From a virus: a stretch of DNA of 59,977 nt. Location: IMG/VR virus record IMGVR_UViG_3300027848_000024, positions 1 through 59,977 of that record; one strand, 5' to 3'. The notes beneath the pieces were generated by a model that was given only the letters and a program-made list of their open reading frames with translations, did not search any database and had not been told where the DNA came from. Numbering within the stretch: position 1 is the first letter of the stretch; each line of letters starts with the position of its first letter. The position numbers and the translations under genes were made by a program. This document shows positions 7,518 through 14,002 of the stretch, piece by piece.

Positions 7518-8006
7518 ATGGAAGAAACCCGTTACATAACAAAAGAAGAAGCTGTTTTTGCAGGGAACCAACACTTTGGTGAAGAAAGAAAACACCATAC
7601 CTGCGAAGGTTCCTTTTTTTTGGTGTGCTACCATGTACTGGACAAGAACTTCTCTTGGCAGAAGTTCGGGCACATTGCCAATCCGGTACGGCCTGTTGAG
7701 GCAGGGGCGAAACGGCCACGACTACAAGCCGAAAAGGTCCTGCCTGCCAAAGCGACCGTGGTTGCCAAACCAAAGCGACCCAGCCTCGATGACAAACCAA
7801 AAGGTGATGGCCCCAAGGTTGGGTCCAAAATGAGACTGGTCTTTGACCTATGTCGCGCGGCCGAGGGGGCTACCAAGGACGACCTTGACCAAGCTACGGG
7901 CAACCGGGTTGGCTGGCGGACTCGTGTTATGGATCTTGGAGTCAAGTACGGCTTTGAGTTCTCGGAAGCTGGTACCAAAAAGAATCCGCGGTACTGGCTA
8001 AAGTGA
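7518..8006 (+). CDS. Hypothetical protein with winged-helix-like C-terminus and two RPxL motifs
   Basis: 162 residues, ATG 7518 seven bases after AGAGGAG. A Lys/Pro-rich linker (about residues 64-105) carries AKRPRLQ and PKRPSLD, two of the RP(R/S/T)L motifs. The last 55 residues look like a small helix-turn-helix/winged-helix fold of the DUF3489 type (from memory). A DNA-binding role is plausible but unproven. Confidence 0.7.
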   Translation: MEETRYITKEEAVFAGNQHFGEERKHHTCEGSFFLVCYHVLDKNFSWQKFGHIANPVRPVEAGAKRPRLQAEKVLPAKATVVAKPKRPSLDDKPKGDGPKVGSKMRLVFDLCRAAEGATKDDLDQATGNRVGWRTRVMDLGVKYGFEFSEAGTKKNPRYWLK

Positions 8007-8046
8007 GCTGATGGATGTCCAGCATGGATGTCCGGGGGTACATTTT

Positions 8047-8085
8047 ACGGGGGGGCCACAACGAACGTGGCCCCCCCGTCTCCCC
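8047..8085 (+). terminator. Rho-independent terminator
   Basis: Perfect 13-bp stem (8047-8059 with 8067-8079), 7-base loop, with a weak T-containing tail. It is the strongest hairpin of the early region. Confidence 0.8.
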
Positions 8086-8096
8086 TTGCTAACATT

Positions 8097-8136
8097 GTTT
8101 AGGTGCATTAACGCATCACGTAACTCACTGGAGGGG
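8097..8136 (+). promoter_or_regulatory. Leader hairpin plus SD, copy 8
   Basis: TTTAG, stem GGTGC/GCATC (8102-8106 with 8113-8117, one G-U, 6-base loop), then ACGTAACTCACT and GGAGGGG at 8130-8136. Confidence 0.5.
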
Positions 8137-8139
8137 TAT

Positions 8140-8430
8140 ATGGAGAAAAGAGAAGTACATGAGGTAACCACGTACTACGATTGCCTTGGGAACGAATTCA
8201 AAGCCCAAACTATCGCAGACGTGGCCACCAACCACTTCCACGGCTTGGCGTTACAAACCAAGCTGGATGTACTGCAAGCGCAACGTGGCCACCTGTGGGA
8301 CTTGCCTGACGGTACCAACGCGCAAGCGGCTACACGAGAGCACCGCTTGTCTATCTTGCTTGGCACCGTTAACGAGGTTACTGGTTCCCCAAACAGGGAA
8401 ACTGTGCAGGCCTTTATGGTCCGCCACTAG
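8140..8430 (+). CDS. Hypothetical protein (96 aa)
   Basis: ATG 8140 directly after GGAGGGGTAT; the longer frame from 8011 runs through the terminator and is rejected. No family recognised. Soluble, His-containing and probably helical (LALQTKLDVLQAQRGHLW). Enclosed between two terminators, so it forms a single-gene unit. Confidence 0.7.
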   Translation: MEKREVHEVTTYYDCLGNEFKAQTIADVATNHFHGLALQTKLDVLQAQRGHLWDLPDGTNAQAATREHRLSILLGTVNEVTGSPNRETVQAFMVRH

Positions 8431-8440
8431 GAGAACTGTA

Positions 8441-8478
8441 CCCGAGGGGTCTTAACCGGCCCCTCGGGTTTTTCTTTT
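8441..8478 (+). terminator. Rho-independent terminator
   Basis: CCCGAGGGG (8441-8449) pairs perfectly with CCCCTCGGG (8460-8468), followed by TTTTTCTTTT. A textbook terminator. Confidence 0.92.
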
Positions 8479-8500
8479 AAACTGCACAGGAGATAATCAA

Positions 8501-8704
8501 ATGAACGAAGACAAAAAGATTGATAACTACGGGGACGTTATGCAGGGATCCGTAAAGTTTGCCCCTGAGGGCAGATCTTTTAACATGGTGTGCAAGTCCG
8601 CGGAAGGTGGGAAGTGCTTGGTGCCCTCCTTTACTGGGACGCGATGTGCCGCCTGCCCCGAGCGTGTGAACTCAACCGAATGGAAGAAGACGAGTGATGT
8701 CTGA
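8501..8704 (+). CDS. Hypothetical small Cys-containing protein (67 aa)
   Basis: ATG 8501 with AGGAG at 8488-8492; an ACTGCA box like that of the leader family precedes it. Four Cys (GGKCL, GTRCAACPE) could form a zinc knuckle. Overlaps the next gene by 8 bases, indicating translational coupling. Function unknown. Confidence 0.65.
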   Translation: MNEDKKIDNYGDVMQGSVKFAPEGRSFNMVCKSAEGGKCLVPSFTGTRCAACPERVNSTEWKKTSDV

Positions 8705-8891
8705 GGCTCATTCAATAATTCGCACCAGCCCCAAAGGCAAAGGGCAGAAGTTTGTCGGGGTCTGCATCAGATGTGGGCAAAAAGGACTGACAATAGCTGA
8801 CGTGAACGAGGAGTGCTCGAACGTGCGCGGGGTCTCCGCTGACGCCGCCCTCGTGGAGATTCTCGCAGGCCCGCGGGCGCGGGCTAGGTGA
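8697..8891 (+). CDS. Hypothetical small CxxC protein (64 aa)
   Basis: ATG 8697 lies inside the end of the previous gene (frame shifted). CIRCGQKG is a zinc-knuckle-like half site; only one further Cys follows. The 3' half is GC-rich (GPRARAR), marking the start of a cassette with different base composition that runs to about 9.95 kb. Confidence 0.6.
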   Translation: MSEAHSIIRTSPKGKGQKFVGVCIRCGQKGLTIADVNEECSNVRGVSADAALVEILAGPRARAR

Positions 8892-8918
8892 ACGGCTGCA
8901 CAACCAGAGGAGACGACC

Positions 8919-9614
8919 ATGTACCAGATCAAACACATTCTCACTGAGGCGGTCCTGTTCGAGGCCGATACCGATGACCTGCGCCGATGCGTGATGCTTG
9001 CAGTCGAAAGCGGCGCCGATCTGCGCTTTGCCTACCTGAGCGATGCCTACCTGCGCGCCGCCGACATGCGCTGTGCCAACCTTTCGCGCGCCAACCTTTC
9101 GCGCGCCAACCTGATCTGTGCCGACCTGAGTGGGGCCAACCTGATCTGTGCCGACCTGATCGGCGCCTACCTGAGCGATGCCTACCTGCGCGCCGCCAAC
9201 CTGATCTGTGCCAACCTGATCTGTGCCGACCTGAGTGGTGCCAACCTGATCTGTGCCGACCTGAATGGTGCCCACCTGAGCGATGCCAACCTTTCGCGCG
9301 CCGACCTGCTCTACGTCGACCTGAGTGGTGCCGACCTGAGTGGTGCCAACCTGATCGGCGCCAACCTGAATGGTGCCAACCTGCACAGTAATTCCATCAT
9401 CGACGCCGGGAAGGACGCTCGCGGCTATCGATTCGTTGCCGTGCAGCACGACACCGGGCCGATGATCGCCGCTGGCTGTCGCTGGTTCACCCTCGACGAA
9501 GCCAAGGTGCATTGGGATGCCGCTCATGCCGACGATCCCATCCTTCGTTCTGAGTGTATCGCCAAGGTCTCACTGATCGAGGCCATCGCCAAAGCGCGCG
9601 GATGGATTGCCTGA
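8919..9614 (+). CDS. Pentapeptide-repeat protein
   Basis: 231 residues, ATG 8919 with AGAGGAG upstream. An N-terminal lead of about 25 residues, then roughly 25 pentapeptides of type A(D/N)LxX (residues about 34-155), which form a right-handed quadrilateral beta helix. The C-terminal domain of about 70 residues has the GYRF, AGCRWFTL and ARGWI blocks that I associate with other phage and prophage pentapeptide proteins. The DNA is built of near-identical 15-base units and is clearly GC-richer than its neighbours, suggesting recent acquisition. Some pentapeptide proteins mimic DNA and bind gyrase, but nothing here shows that role. Confidence 0.88.
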   Translation: MYQIKHILTEAVLFEADTDDLRRCVMLAVESGADLRFAYLSDAYLRAADMRCANLSRANLSRANLICADLSGANLICADLIGAYLSDAYLRAANLICANLICADLSGANLICADLNGAHLSDANLSRADLLYVDLSGADLSGANLIGANLNGANLHSNSIIDAGKDARGYRFVAVQHDTGPMIAAGCRWFTLDEAKVHWDAAHADDPILRSECIAKVSLIEAIAKARGWIA

Positions 9615-9652
9615 TCACACACCGGGCATGGCCCGAGAAGGAGAAGCAGATT

Positions 9653-9789
9653 ATGAACCTATTGAAAGCGTGTCGCGACCTGTGATGAACGCGCTGCGTC
9701 GCGTCGAGAATATTGAACTTGCGATCGACGGTCGCGACAACATGTTTGCCCCTGTACGGACCGTTCTGAAAGAGGCGCCCGATGAATGA
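9653..9789 (+). pseudogene. Frameshifted small phage gene
   Basis: ATG 9653 has a good ribosome site (AAGGAGAAG) but its frame stops after 10 codons at 9683. The neighbouring frame continues MNALRRVENIELAI and on to the stop at 9787. Removing the shift by adding one base near 9682 would give a single 45-residue protein that starts like MNLLKACRDL, a pattern I know from small phage proteins preceding the 9782 type. Either a real one-base deletion, a sequencing error or programmed slippage. Confidence 0.5.
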
Positions 9790-9943
9790 CAAAACCAAAG
9801 AAGTTGAAGTCTTGGTGGACAAGGCAGCGAAATCCAGCGATTCCGCGGACGCCCTGCGTTTCTCGCAAGCGGCGTGCAATGTGGCGATCGCCATGTGCGC
9901 CGCCCGAATTGCGCGGAGCGAGACGGAGAACCCTACACCCTAA
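9782..9943 (+). CDS. Small conserved phage protein (53 aa)
   Basis: ATG 9782 overlaps the end of the preceding frame (ATGAATGA). The sequence pattern VDKAAKSSDSADALRFSQAACNVAIA is that of a very common small phage/prophage protein of unknown function. GC-rich like the pentapeptide gene, so it belongs to the same transferred cassette. A terminator hairpin follows at 9955. Confidence 0.75.
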   Translation: MNDKTKEVEVLVDKAAKSSDSADALRFSQAACNVAIAMCAARIARSETENPTP

Positions 9944-9954
9944 CACCCAGCAAG

Positions 9955-9980
9955 GCGGAACCTTTCGGGGTTCCGCTCTC
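9955..9980 (+). terminator. Hairpin, probable terminator
   Basis: GCGGAACC (9955-9962) pairs with GGTTCCGC (9969-9976); only a TCTCT tail follows. It closes the GC-rich cassette. Confidence 0.6.
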
Positions 9981-10039
9981 TGGATGTCACACTCCGGTCA
10001 CAGTCAAGTTAAACCATAACAGAAAACCATTTAGCGAGA

Positions 10040-10075
10040 AGGCATGGTCTTTTTGCCGTTATCGTATAATAATGG
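10040..10075 (+). promoter_or_regulatory. Candidate promoter (perfect TATAAT -10)
   Basis: TATAAT at 10065-10070 in the context GTTATCGTATAATAATGGG, with no convincing -35. The same context occurs upstream of the lysis genes on the other strand (49549-49554), which raises its credibility. It would drive the gene at 10106 and the tRNA region. Confidence 0.45.
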
Positions 10076-10105
10076 GCAACTAGGCACTTACAGGGAGCAT
10101 ACGCT

Positions 10106-10321
10106 ATGAGCTTTAATACGGAACCACTGGCACAGTTTTTCAAGTATGACCACCTCCCGCCGCACTTGCAGGAGATCTCCAAGCCGTTCCACGAATTGGC
10201 GGAAACCATGTGCCACGTCATTGCGCGCAACCCTGAGCGCACTGTTATGCTGCGCAAGATGCTGGAAGCCAAGGACTGCGCTGTTCGGGCCACCCTGTAC
10301 ACCTATGTCAGCGGACAATGA
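10106..10321 (+). CDS. Small conserved phage protein, helical hairpin (71 aa)
   Basis: ATG 10106 with AGGGAG upstream. The pattern HLPPHLQ...KPFHELAE......NPERTVMLRKMLEAKDCAVRA recurs in many tailed phages (family knowledge, no function I can name with certainty). Two long helices are predicted. The C-terminal helix is reminiscent of the hairpin domain of Acb2/Tad1-type cyclic-nucleotide sponges, but this is only a resemblance. Confidence 0.72.
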   Translation: MSFNTEPLAQFFKYDHLPPHLQEISKPFHELAETMCHVIARNPERTVMLRKMLEAKDCAVRATLYTYVSGQ

Positions 10322-10334
10322 TTTGAGAAAGAAC

Positions 10335-10409
10335 GGTCCCGTAGCTCAATTGGTTAGTAGCTAACTGCTCATAACAGTTCGGTTGTAGGTTCGAGTCTTA
10401 CCGGGACCA
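10335..10409 (+). tRNA. tRNA with CAU anticodon (Met or Ile2)
   Basis: Acceptor GGTCCCG (10335-10341) pairs with CGGGACC (10402-10408). Anticodon arm AACTG-CTCATAA-CAGTT, so CAU. T-arm GTAGG-TTCGAGT-CTTAC, with CCA encoded at 10410-10412. The first acceptor pair is normal, so it is not an initiator. CAU may read Met, or AUA Ile if lysidine-modified. The D-stem has one mismatch. Confidence 0.9.
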
Positions 10410-10435
10410 CCACTTTCTTCTACAAGAGGTTTACT

Positions 10436-10723
10436 ATGGTTGGCGTTGGTAAATACACAAAAGAAGAAAACCAGAAGTTTATGGCTCTGTGGCGAACAAG
10501 CACGTCCGCGGTCAACATAGCTATTGAACTCGATATAACCGTTGATTCTGTCTACACCAGAGCGGCGCGTCTACGCAAGTTGGGTTACGACATACCGACC
10601 AAGGTAGGCAACAACGAAAAGGATTCCGAGACCAAGCACCGCCGGTGCCTTCGTTGCAATAGAATGTTTCTTAGTAAACATGCGGGCAATAGGCTTTGTG
10701 GCATTGGTCGGTGTAGCGGTTAG
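10436..10723 (+). CDS. HTH/zinc-finger putative DNA-binding protein
   Basis: 95 residues, ATG 10436 with AAGAGG upstream. The N-terminal half reads as a homeodomain-like HTH (YTKEENQKFMALWRTS followed by IALELD-type helix and SVYTRAARLRKLG). The C-terminal half has CLRCNRMFLSKHAGNRLC plus one more Cys, a zinc-finger pattern. Follows the tRNA. Possibly a transcription regulator; target unknown. Confidence 0.7.
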   Translation: MVGVGKYTKEENQKFMALWRTSTSAVNIAIELDITVDSVYTRAARLRKLGYDIPTKVGNNEKDSETKHRRCLRCNRMFLSKHAGNRLCGIGRCSG

Positions 10724-10728
10724 CCGTC

Positions 10729-10893
10729 ATGGCCTTATTACACAAAGTAAGAAGTAGCGCGGAGAACACATACCGACGCAAGTGGACGGATACCCGCCTA
10801 AATGCTCTTATAAAAGAACTGTACGTTTTGTTTCCCAGTGCCAGTTTTGCCTTACCAGAATTGGTACAGTGGAAAAATGTAGAGCACCTGTAA
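10729..10893 (+). CDS. Small basic protein, coding appears to continue past a stop
   Basis: 54 residues from ATG 10729 to TAA 10891, with no clear ribosome site. KWTDTRLNALIKELY resembles a SANT/HTH helix. After the TAA the same frame remains open to 10965 and encodes a Lys-rich tail (KQYELNPSKKKGKK...), as though the stop were recent or read through. The distal part overlaps the next gene. Confidence 0.5.
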   Translation: MALLHKVRSSAENTYRRKWTDTRLNALIKELYVLFPSASFALPELVQWKNVEHL

Positions 10894-10939
10894 AAACAAT
10901 ACGAACTAAATCCCAGTAAGAAGAAAGGAAAGAAGGCCC

Positions 10940-11473
10940 ATGGTAAAAGCTCTTCTAAAAAGTAGCGGTGTGTATCTAAGCACTAACACAGTGCGTACCG
11001 CGTGCGATGCTTTCCTAACCGATGTGCTGGCAACACGGTCTAGACAAACCAACGTGCTCTTAGAGAATCTTCGTGGTCCAAGAAGGTTTTGGGTAGGACC
11101 ACGCTTAACGGGGAGCGCGAGGTTGCACTACATTAGAAATCTTCCCACATATAAAGAGGCCAAAGACTACAAAAGTAAAGAATTCCTCAATGTTCTTCAG
11201 TTGAAAGAAATATGCAAGGCAACCCAAATGGCACTGGTATTTGTGTCCTCCTCGGACTATTGGTTAATACGGTACTTCTATCTCATTCCCCGAGATTCCT
11301 CGGAAAGTAATACTGTGCAGGAGGGGTCCCCTCCCGATCGCTTCTGCATAGTTAGGTGCAGAAGTAAAGAGCAAGCTGCTGCTAGCTTTGGCGCTCATGG
11401 CAAAGCAGTACGCCCCCTTACTTCTGCACCGCCTTATTTCTGCACTCACTGGAGTACAAGAAACCATGGCTAA
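10940..11473 (+). CDS. Hypothetical protein (177 aa)
   Basis: ATG 10940 with GGAAAGAAGG upstream. No family recognised; helical first half, then a beta-rich section with IVRCRSKEQA. The 3' end contains a 13-base perfect inverted repeat (11355-11367 with 11418-11430). Overlaps the next gene by 8 bases. Confidence 0.65.
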   Translation: MVKALLKSSGVYLSTNTVRTACDAFLTDVLATRSRQTNVLLENLRGPRRFWVGPRLTGSARLHYIRNLPTYKEAKDYKSKEFLNVLQLKEICKATQMALVFVSSSDYWLIRYFYLIPRDSSESNTVQEGSPPDRFCIVRCRSKEQAAASFGAHGKAVRPLTSAPPYFCTHWSTRNHG

Positions 11474-11738
11474 GAAACCTTCCGTCGACGGCGTTCCCAA
11501 GAAGAAGAAGACCCCAGCCTTCACCCCCGTGTCCGACAAGCAGATTGCTTCGGCCTATCTGAGCAAGCTGATGAACGGTATCGATGCAGAGTCCATCGAC
11601 AAGGAAGCTCTGCGGGAGTTGTGTGGCACCAACATCCGGGATTCACGCTGTGACCGCATTGCCGAGCGTATCGTTGAGAGGGCACAGGCGTTGGTCAAGC
11701 CCGTCGACAAGTACCTTGCCGGGTGCGCCAGCAAGTAA
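11466..11738 (+). CDS. Hypothetical protein (90 aa)
   Basis: ATG 11466 with TGGAG 12 bases upstream; the longer frame from 11388 is rejected as it lies in the previous gene. A Lys/Pro-rich N-terminal 25 residues precede a helical domain. No family recognised. Ends its unit before the terminator at 11760. Confidence 0.7.
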   Translation: MAKKPSVDGVPKKKKTPAFTPVSDKQIASAYLSKLMNGIDAESIDKEALRELCGTNIRDSRCDRIAERIVERAQALVKPVDKYLAGCASK

Positions 11739-11759
11739 GGCCCCCTGTCGACACAATAT

Positions 11760-11805
11760 GGGGCCGGTTGCCTATACCTAGCGGGGTCACCGGCCCCCCT
11801 CTTTT
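11760..11805 (+). terminator. Rho-independent terminator
   Basis: GGGGCCGGT (11760-11768) pairs with ACCGGCCCC (11789-11797) across a 20-base loop, followed by CCTCTTTTT. Confidence 0.8.
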
Positions 11806-11884
11806 TCACAAAAGAACCATTACACGTTGGGGCAATTACAGTACGTTGTTTACATTGTTCTTTTTTACTGTGCAGAGGGTTGCT

Positions 11885-11992
11885 ATGACAATGAGTTTTA
11901 ATACCGGGTTCGAACCACTAGACAAGAGCGCGCTTGGTCCAGCGGTAACCCATCGCTTAACAGGCACGCAAGGCCACCTCATCAAAGAGTAA
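11885..11992 (+). CDS. Mini-protein (35 aa)
   Basis: ATG 11885 with AGAGGG upstream. The N-terminus MTMSFNTGFEPL resembles the start of the 10106 protein (MSFNTEPL), also at the DNA level, as if 5' ends were duplicated. Followed at once by the next small gene. Function unknown. Confidence 0.5.
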   Translation: MTMSFNTGFEPLDKSALGPAVTHRLTGTQGHLIKE

Positions 11993-11993
11993 G

Positions 11994-12134
11994 ATGATCT
12001 GCTTCATGTGTGTGTTAGGCGCACTGTGGTTTCTTGGAGTGGTTTCTACGTGCGAGACGTTTGGGCACACCGATTCTGGTGCAAGGAAAACGTTTCCAGC
12101 CTTTGATAGCAACAACCACAAACTAAAAGAATGA
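11994..12134 (+). CDS. Small membrane or exported protein (46 aa)
   Basis: ATG 11994, two bases after the previous stop. Residues 1-20 are hydrophobic (MICFMCVLGALWFLGVVSTC), which could be a membrane anchor or lipoprotein-like signal, followed by a polar tail. No ribosome site beyond translational coupling. Confidence 0.5.
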   Translation: MICFMCVLGALWFLGVVSTCETFGHTDSGARKTFPAFDSNNHKLKE

Positions 12135-12143
12135 GATGTAACT

Positions 12144-12503
12144 ATGGCTAAGATGCGTGGAAGCTCCCGGGTTACAGTTCCCAAAACATCGGAAGACTAC
12201 TGGATTATTCGGGTTAACACGTCTGAGGGAATCGCAGAACCCACATGCTATAGGTACAATAACAGGGATGATTGCTGGTTAGCAATGTCCCCCCGCAACA
12301 AGGATAAGGTGTGGCACGGAGTTGGTTCTGTTTACTCAAACGAATTCAAAGAAGCAAAGGGAGAAGGTTCCTTTGGTGCGCAGTACCTGCACTTGGCGTA
12401 CAGGACCAAAGAAGAAGCTACTACCGTCTACGAAGCCTTGTTGGGACTAGGCAATGTTCTTGCCAACATAAACAGAATCTTTTCCTCGTTTAGGACCAAG
12501 TAG
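12144..12503 (+). CDS. Hypothetical protein (119 aa)
   Basis: ATG 12144. Alternating strand-like segments with a long C-terminal helix (TKEEATTVYEALLGLGNVLANI). No family recognised. Lies just upstream of the tRNA-Leu gene. Confidence 0.7.
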   Translation: MAKMRGSSRVTVPKTSEDYWIIRVNTSEGIAEPTCYRYNNRDDCWLAMSPRNKDKVWHGVGSVYSNEFKEAKGEGSFGAQYLHLAYRTKEEATTVYEALLGLGNVLANINRIFSSFRTK

Positions 12504-12511
12504 TGCTGTTT

Positions 12512-12593
12512 GCCCGCATGGCGGAATTGGTAGACGCAGTGGACTTAAAATCCATTGACACATGTCGTGGGGGTTCGAGTCCCCCTGCGGGTA
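12512..12593 (+). tRNA. tRNA-Leu (UAA)
   Basis: Acceptor GCCCGCA (12512-12518) pairs with TGCGGGT (12586-12592). Anticodon arm TGGA-CTTAAAA-TCCA gives UAA. A class II variable arm is present, the T-arm is GGGGG-TTCGAGT-CCCCC, and CCA is encoded at 12594-12596. Confidence 0.95.
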
Positions 12594-12619
12594 CCACTAC
12601 AAAGTAACTGGAGAAGAAA

Positions 12620-12799
12620 ATGGACTACGTTCCTTGGATACTAATCCTTTTGTTTTCGGATCCCTCTATGCCAAGGGAGGTATTACTACCTTTCAAAACA
12701 CAGCAGGAGTGCGAGGTTATTCTCGAACACGTTAGGGAAAGCATGGACGAGAAGGCTGGTGAGTATGAATCCGTGTGTTTCCCGGACTTCCGAGAATAG
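12620..12799 (+). CDS. Small hypothetical, possibly exported protein (59 aa)
   Basis: ATG 12620 with CTGGAGAAG upstream. The hydrophobic start (DYVPWILILLF) is too short for a certain membrane span. It has two Cys (residues 31 and 53) in an acidic helical remainder. Unknown function. Confidence 0.55.
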   Translation: MDYVPWILILLFSDPSMPREVLLPFKTQQECEVILEHVRESMDEKAGEYESVCFPDFRE

Positions 12800-12836
12800 A
12801 AACCTTTACCAACTTCTTTTATAAAGGAAAAAAAGA

Positions 12837-13382
12837 ATGACCACAATGTTTTATAAAGATGAACGCACCATGTTGTTCGTGGACGGCGCTAATGTGTCTG
12901 CCTCGGCTAAGGCACTTAGGTGCAGCATGGACTGGAAGAAGGTGCTAACCTACTTCCAAGGCAACTGCCGACTGGTGTCTGCTTACTACTACACCGCCGT
13001 GTTGGATACCGGCGACGAGCACAATGCGCTGGTACCACTACTGGACTGGCTATCTTTCAATGGGTACACCTTGGTTACCCGAGAAGCCAAGCGGTACACC
13101 AATGACGGGGTTGACCGTATCAAAGGCAACATGGACGTAGACATGGCGGTCGGCGTGCTGGAAAGCTGCGCCCATTGCGACCATGTGGTGCTTATGACGG
13201 GCGACGGGGACTTCGTGCCAGTGGTACAAGCTGCACAACGGCGAGGCGTGCGGGTCACCGTTGTAAGTACCGTGGCGACCAACCCTCCCATGGCAAGCGA
13301 CGACCTTCGGCGGGTCGCAAACAACTTCATTGAATTATCCGAAACACGTTTGTTTTTAATGAATGCTTGGGAAGGAGAATAA
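12837..13382 (+). CDS. NYN-domain (LabA/PIN-like) protein
   Basis: 181 residues, ATG 12837 with AAGGAAAAAAAG upstream. LFVDGANV at residues 13-20 (D16), KGNMDVDMAVGVL (D100, D102) and LMTGDGDFVPVV (D123, D125) supply the acidic residues of the NYN/PIN nuclease fold. Family members act on RNA or are assumed to. Likely a soluble ribonuclease-like protein; the substrate is unknown. Four bases separate it from the following membrane protein. Confidence 0.85.
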   Translation: MTTMFYKDERTMLFVDGANVSASAKALRCSMDWKKVLTYFQGNCRLVSAYYYTAVLDTGDEHNALVPLLDWLSFNGYTLVTREAKRYTNDGVDRIKGNMDVDMAVGVLESCAHCDHVVLMTGDGDFVPVVQAAQRRGVRVTVVSTVATNPPMASDDLRRVANNFIELSETRLFLMNAWEGE

Positions 13383-13385
13383 ACC

Positions 13386-13610
13386 ATGAAGATTCGCATT
13401 ATTCCTAGAACTATAGGGGACGTGGTGGTGGGCCTATGTTATTGGGGTCTTCTGGTCATGTTCTTTTACGGGGTCTTCATGTTCGCGTACTGGCAATTGG
13501 ACTTGCTTTCCAACATGGCCATTTGGGGCACTTCTGAGCGGGTGTTGCTCTTGCTTGGCTTAGGGGTGCTGTTGGTGGTAGCTTTTGTTGCTGGCAACGA
13601 ACTGGACTAA
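13386..13610 (+). CDS. Small two-span membrane protein (74 aa)
   Basis: ATG 13386 with AAGGAG in the end of the NYN gene. Two hydrophobic helices (about residues 12-36 and 51-69) separated by a short polar loop. No family recognised. Its coupling to the NYN gene could mean a functional link. Confidence 0.7.
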   Translation: MKIRIIPRTIGDVVVGLCYWGLLVMFFYGVFMFAYWQLDLLSNMAIWGTSERVLLLLGLGVLLVVAFVAGNELD

Positions 13611-13627
13611 CACAAAGGAACAAAGAT

Positions 13628-13957
13628 ATGTACGTACTGCGGAAAGTCCTTCCCGTAATCTCCAACCCCGGCCACAAGTTGAAACCCCTTGGCAACCACA
13701 TTGTGCTGGAAAGCCATGTGGACTTCCAGTCTATCTGTCCGGTCGATGCACTGGCACGGGACTGGTACGTCCTCGATTCTAAGAAGATTGTGGGAGTGCA
13801 TGTGGATGAGTCCTACCACGTACACGACTACGACATTAACGACCCGGCCAACCGCAAGGAGGCCCTTGCTGCGAAGGAGTCCCCCATTACGGAAGAAGAG
13901 AAGATTGCGGAAGACCTGGAAGAGGAAAAGCCCCGGCGTCGTATCCGCCTTCCCTAA
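13628..13957 (+). CDS. Hypothetical protein with acidic-basic tail (109 aa)
   Basis: ATG 13628 with AAAGGAAC upstream. The first 70 residues are compact (DFQSICPVDALARDWYVLD), then an Asp/Glu-rich stretch and a final PRRRIRLP. No family recognised. Confidence 0.65.
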   Translation: MYVLRKVLPVISNPGHKLKPLGNHIVLESHVDFQSICPVDALARDWYVLDSKKIVGVHVDESYHVHDYDINDPANRKEALAAKESPITEEEKIAEDLEEEKPRRRIRLP

Positions 13958-14002
13958 GCAACACAACAGTCACCAGACATGGCGCTTCCCTTTGGGGGTT
14001 GA

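Noticed and set aside
9000-9390. Short regular DNA repeats resembling an array
   Set aside because: Period is 15 bases without spacers and it encodes pentapeptide repeats, so not a CRISPR array.
11900-11930. GGGTTCGAACC resembling a T-arm
   Set aside because: No acceptor or anticodon arm around it; it is inside a small coding frame.
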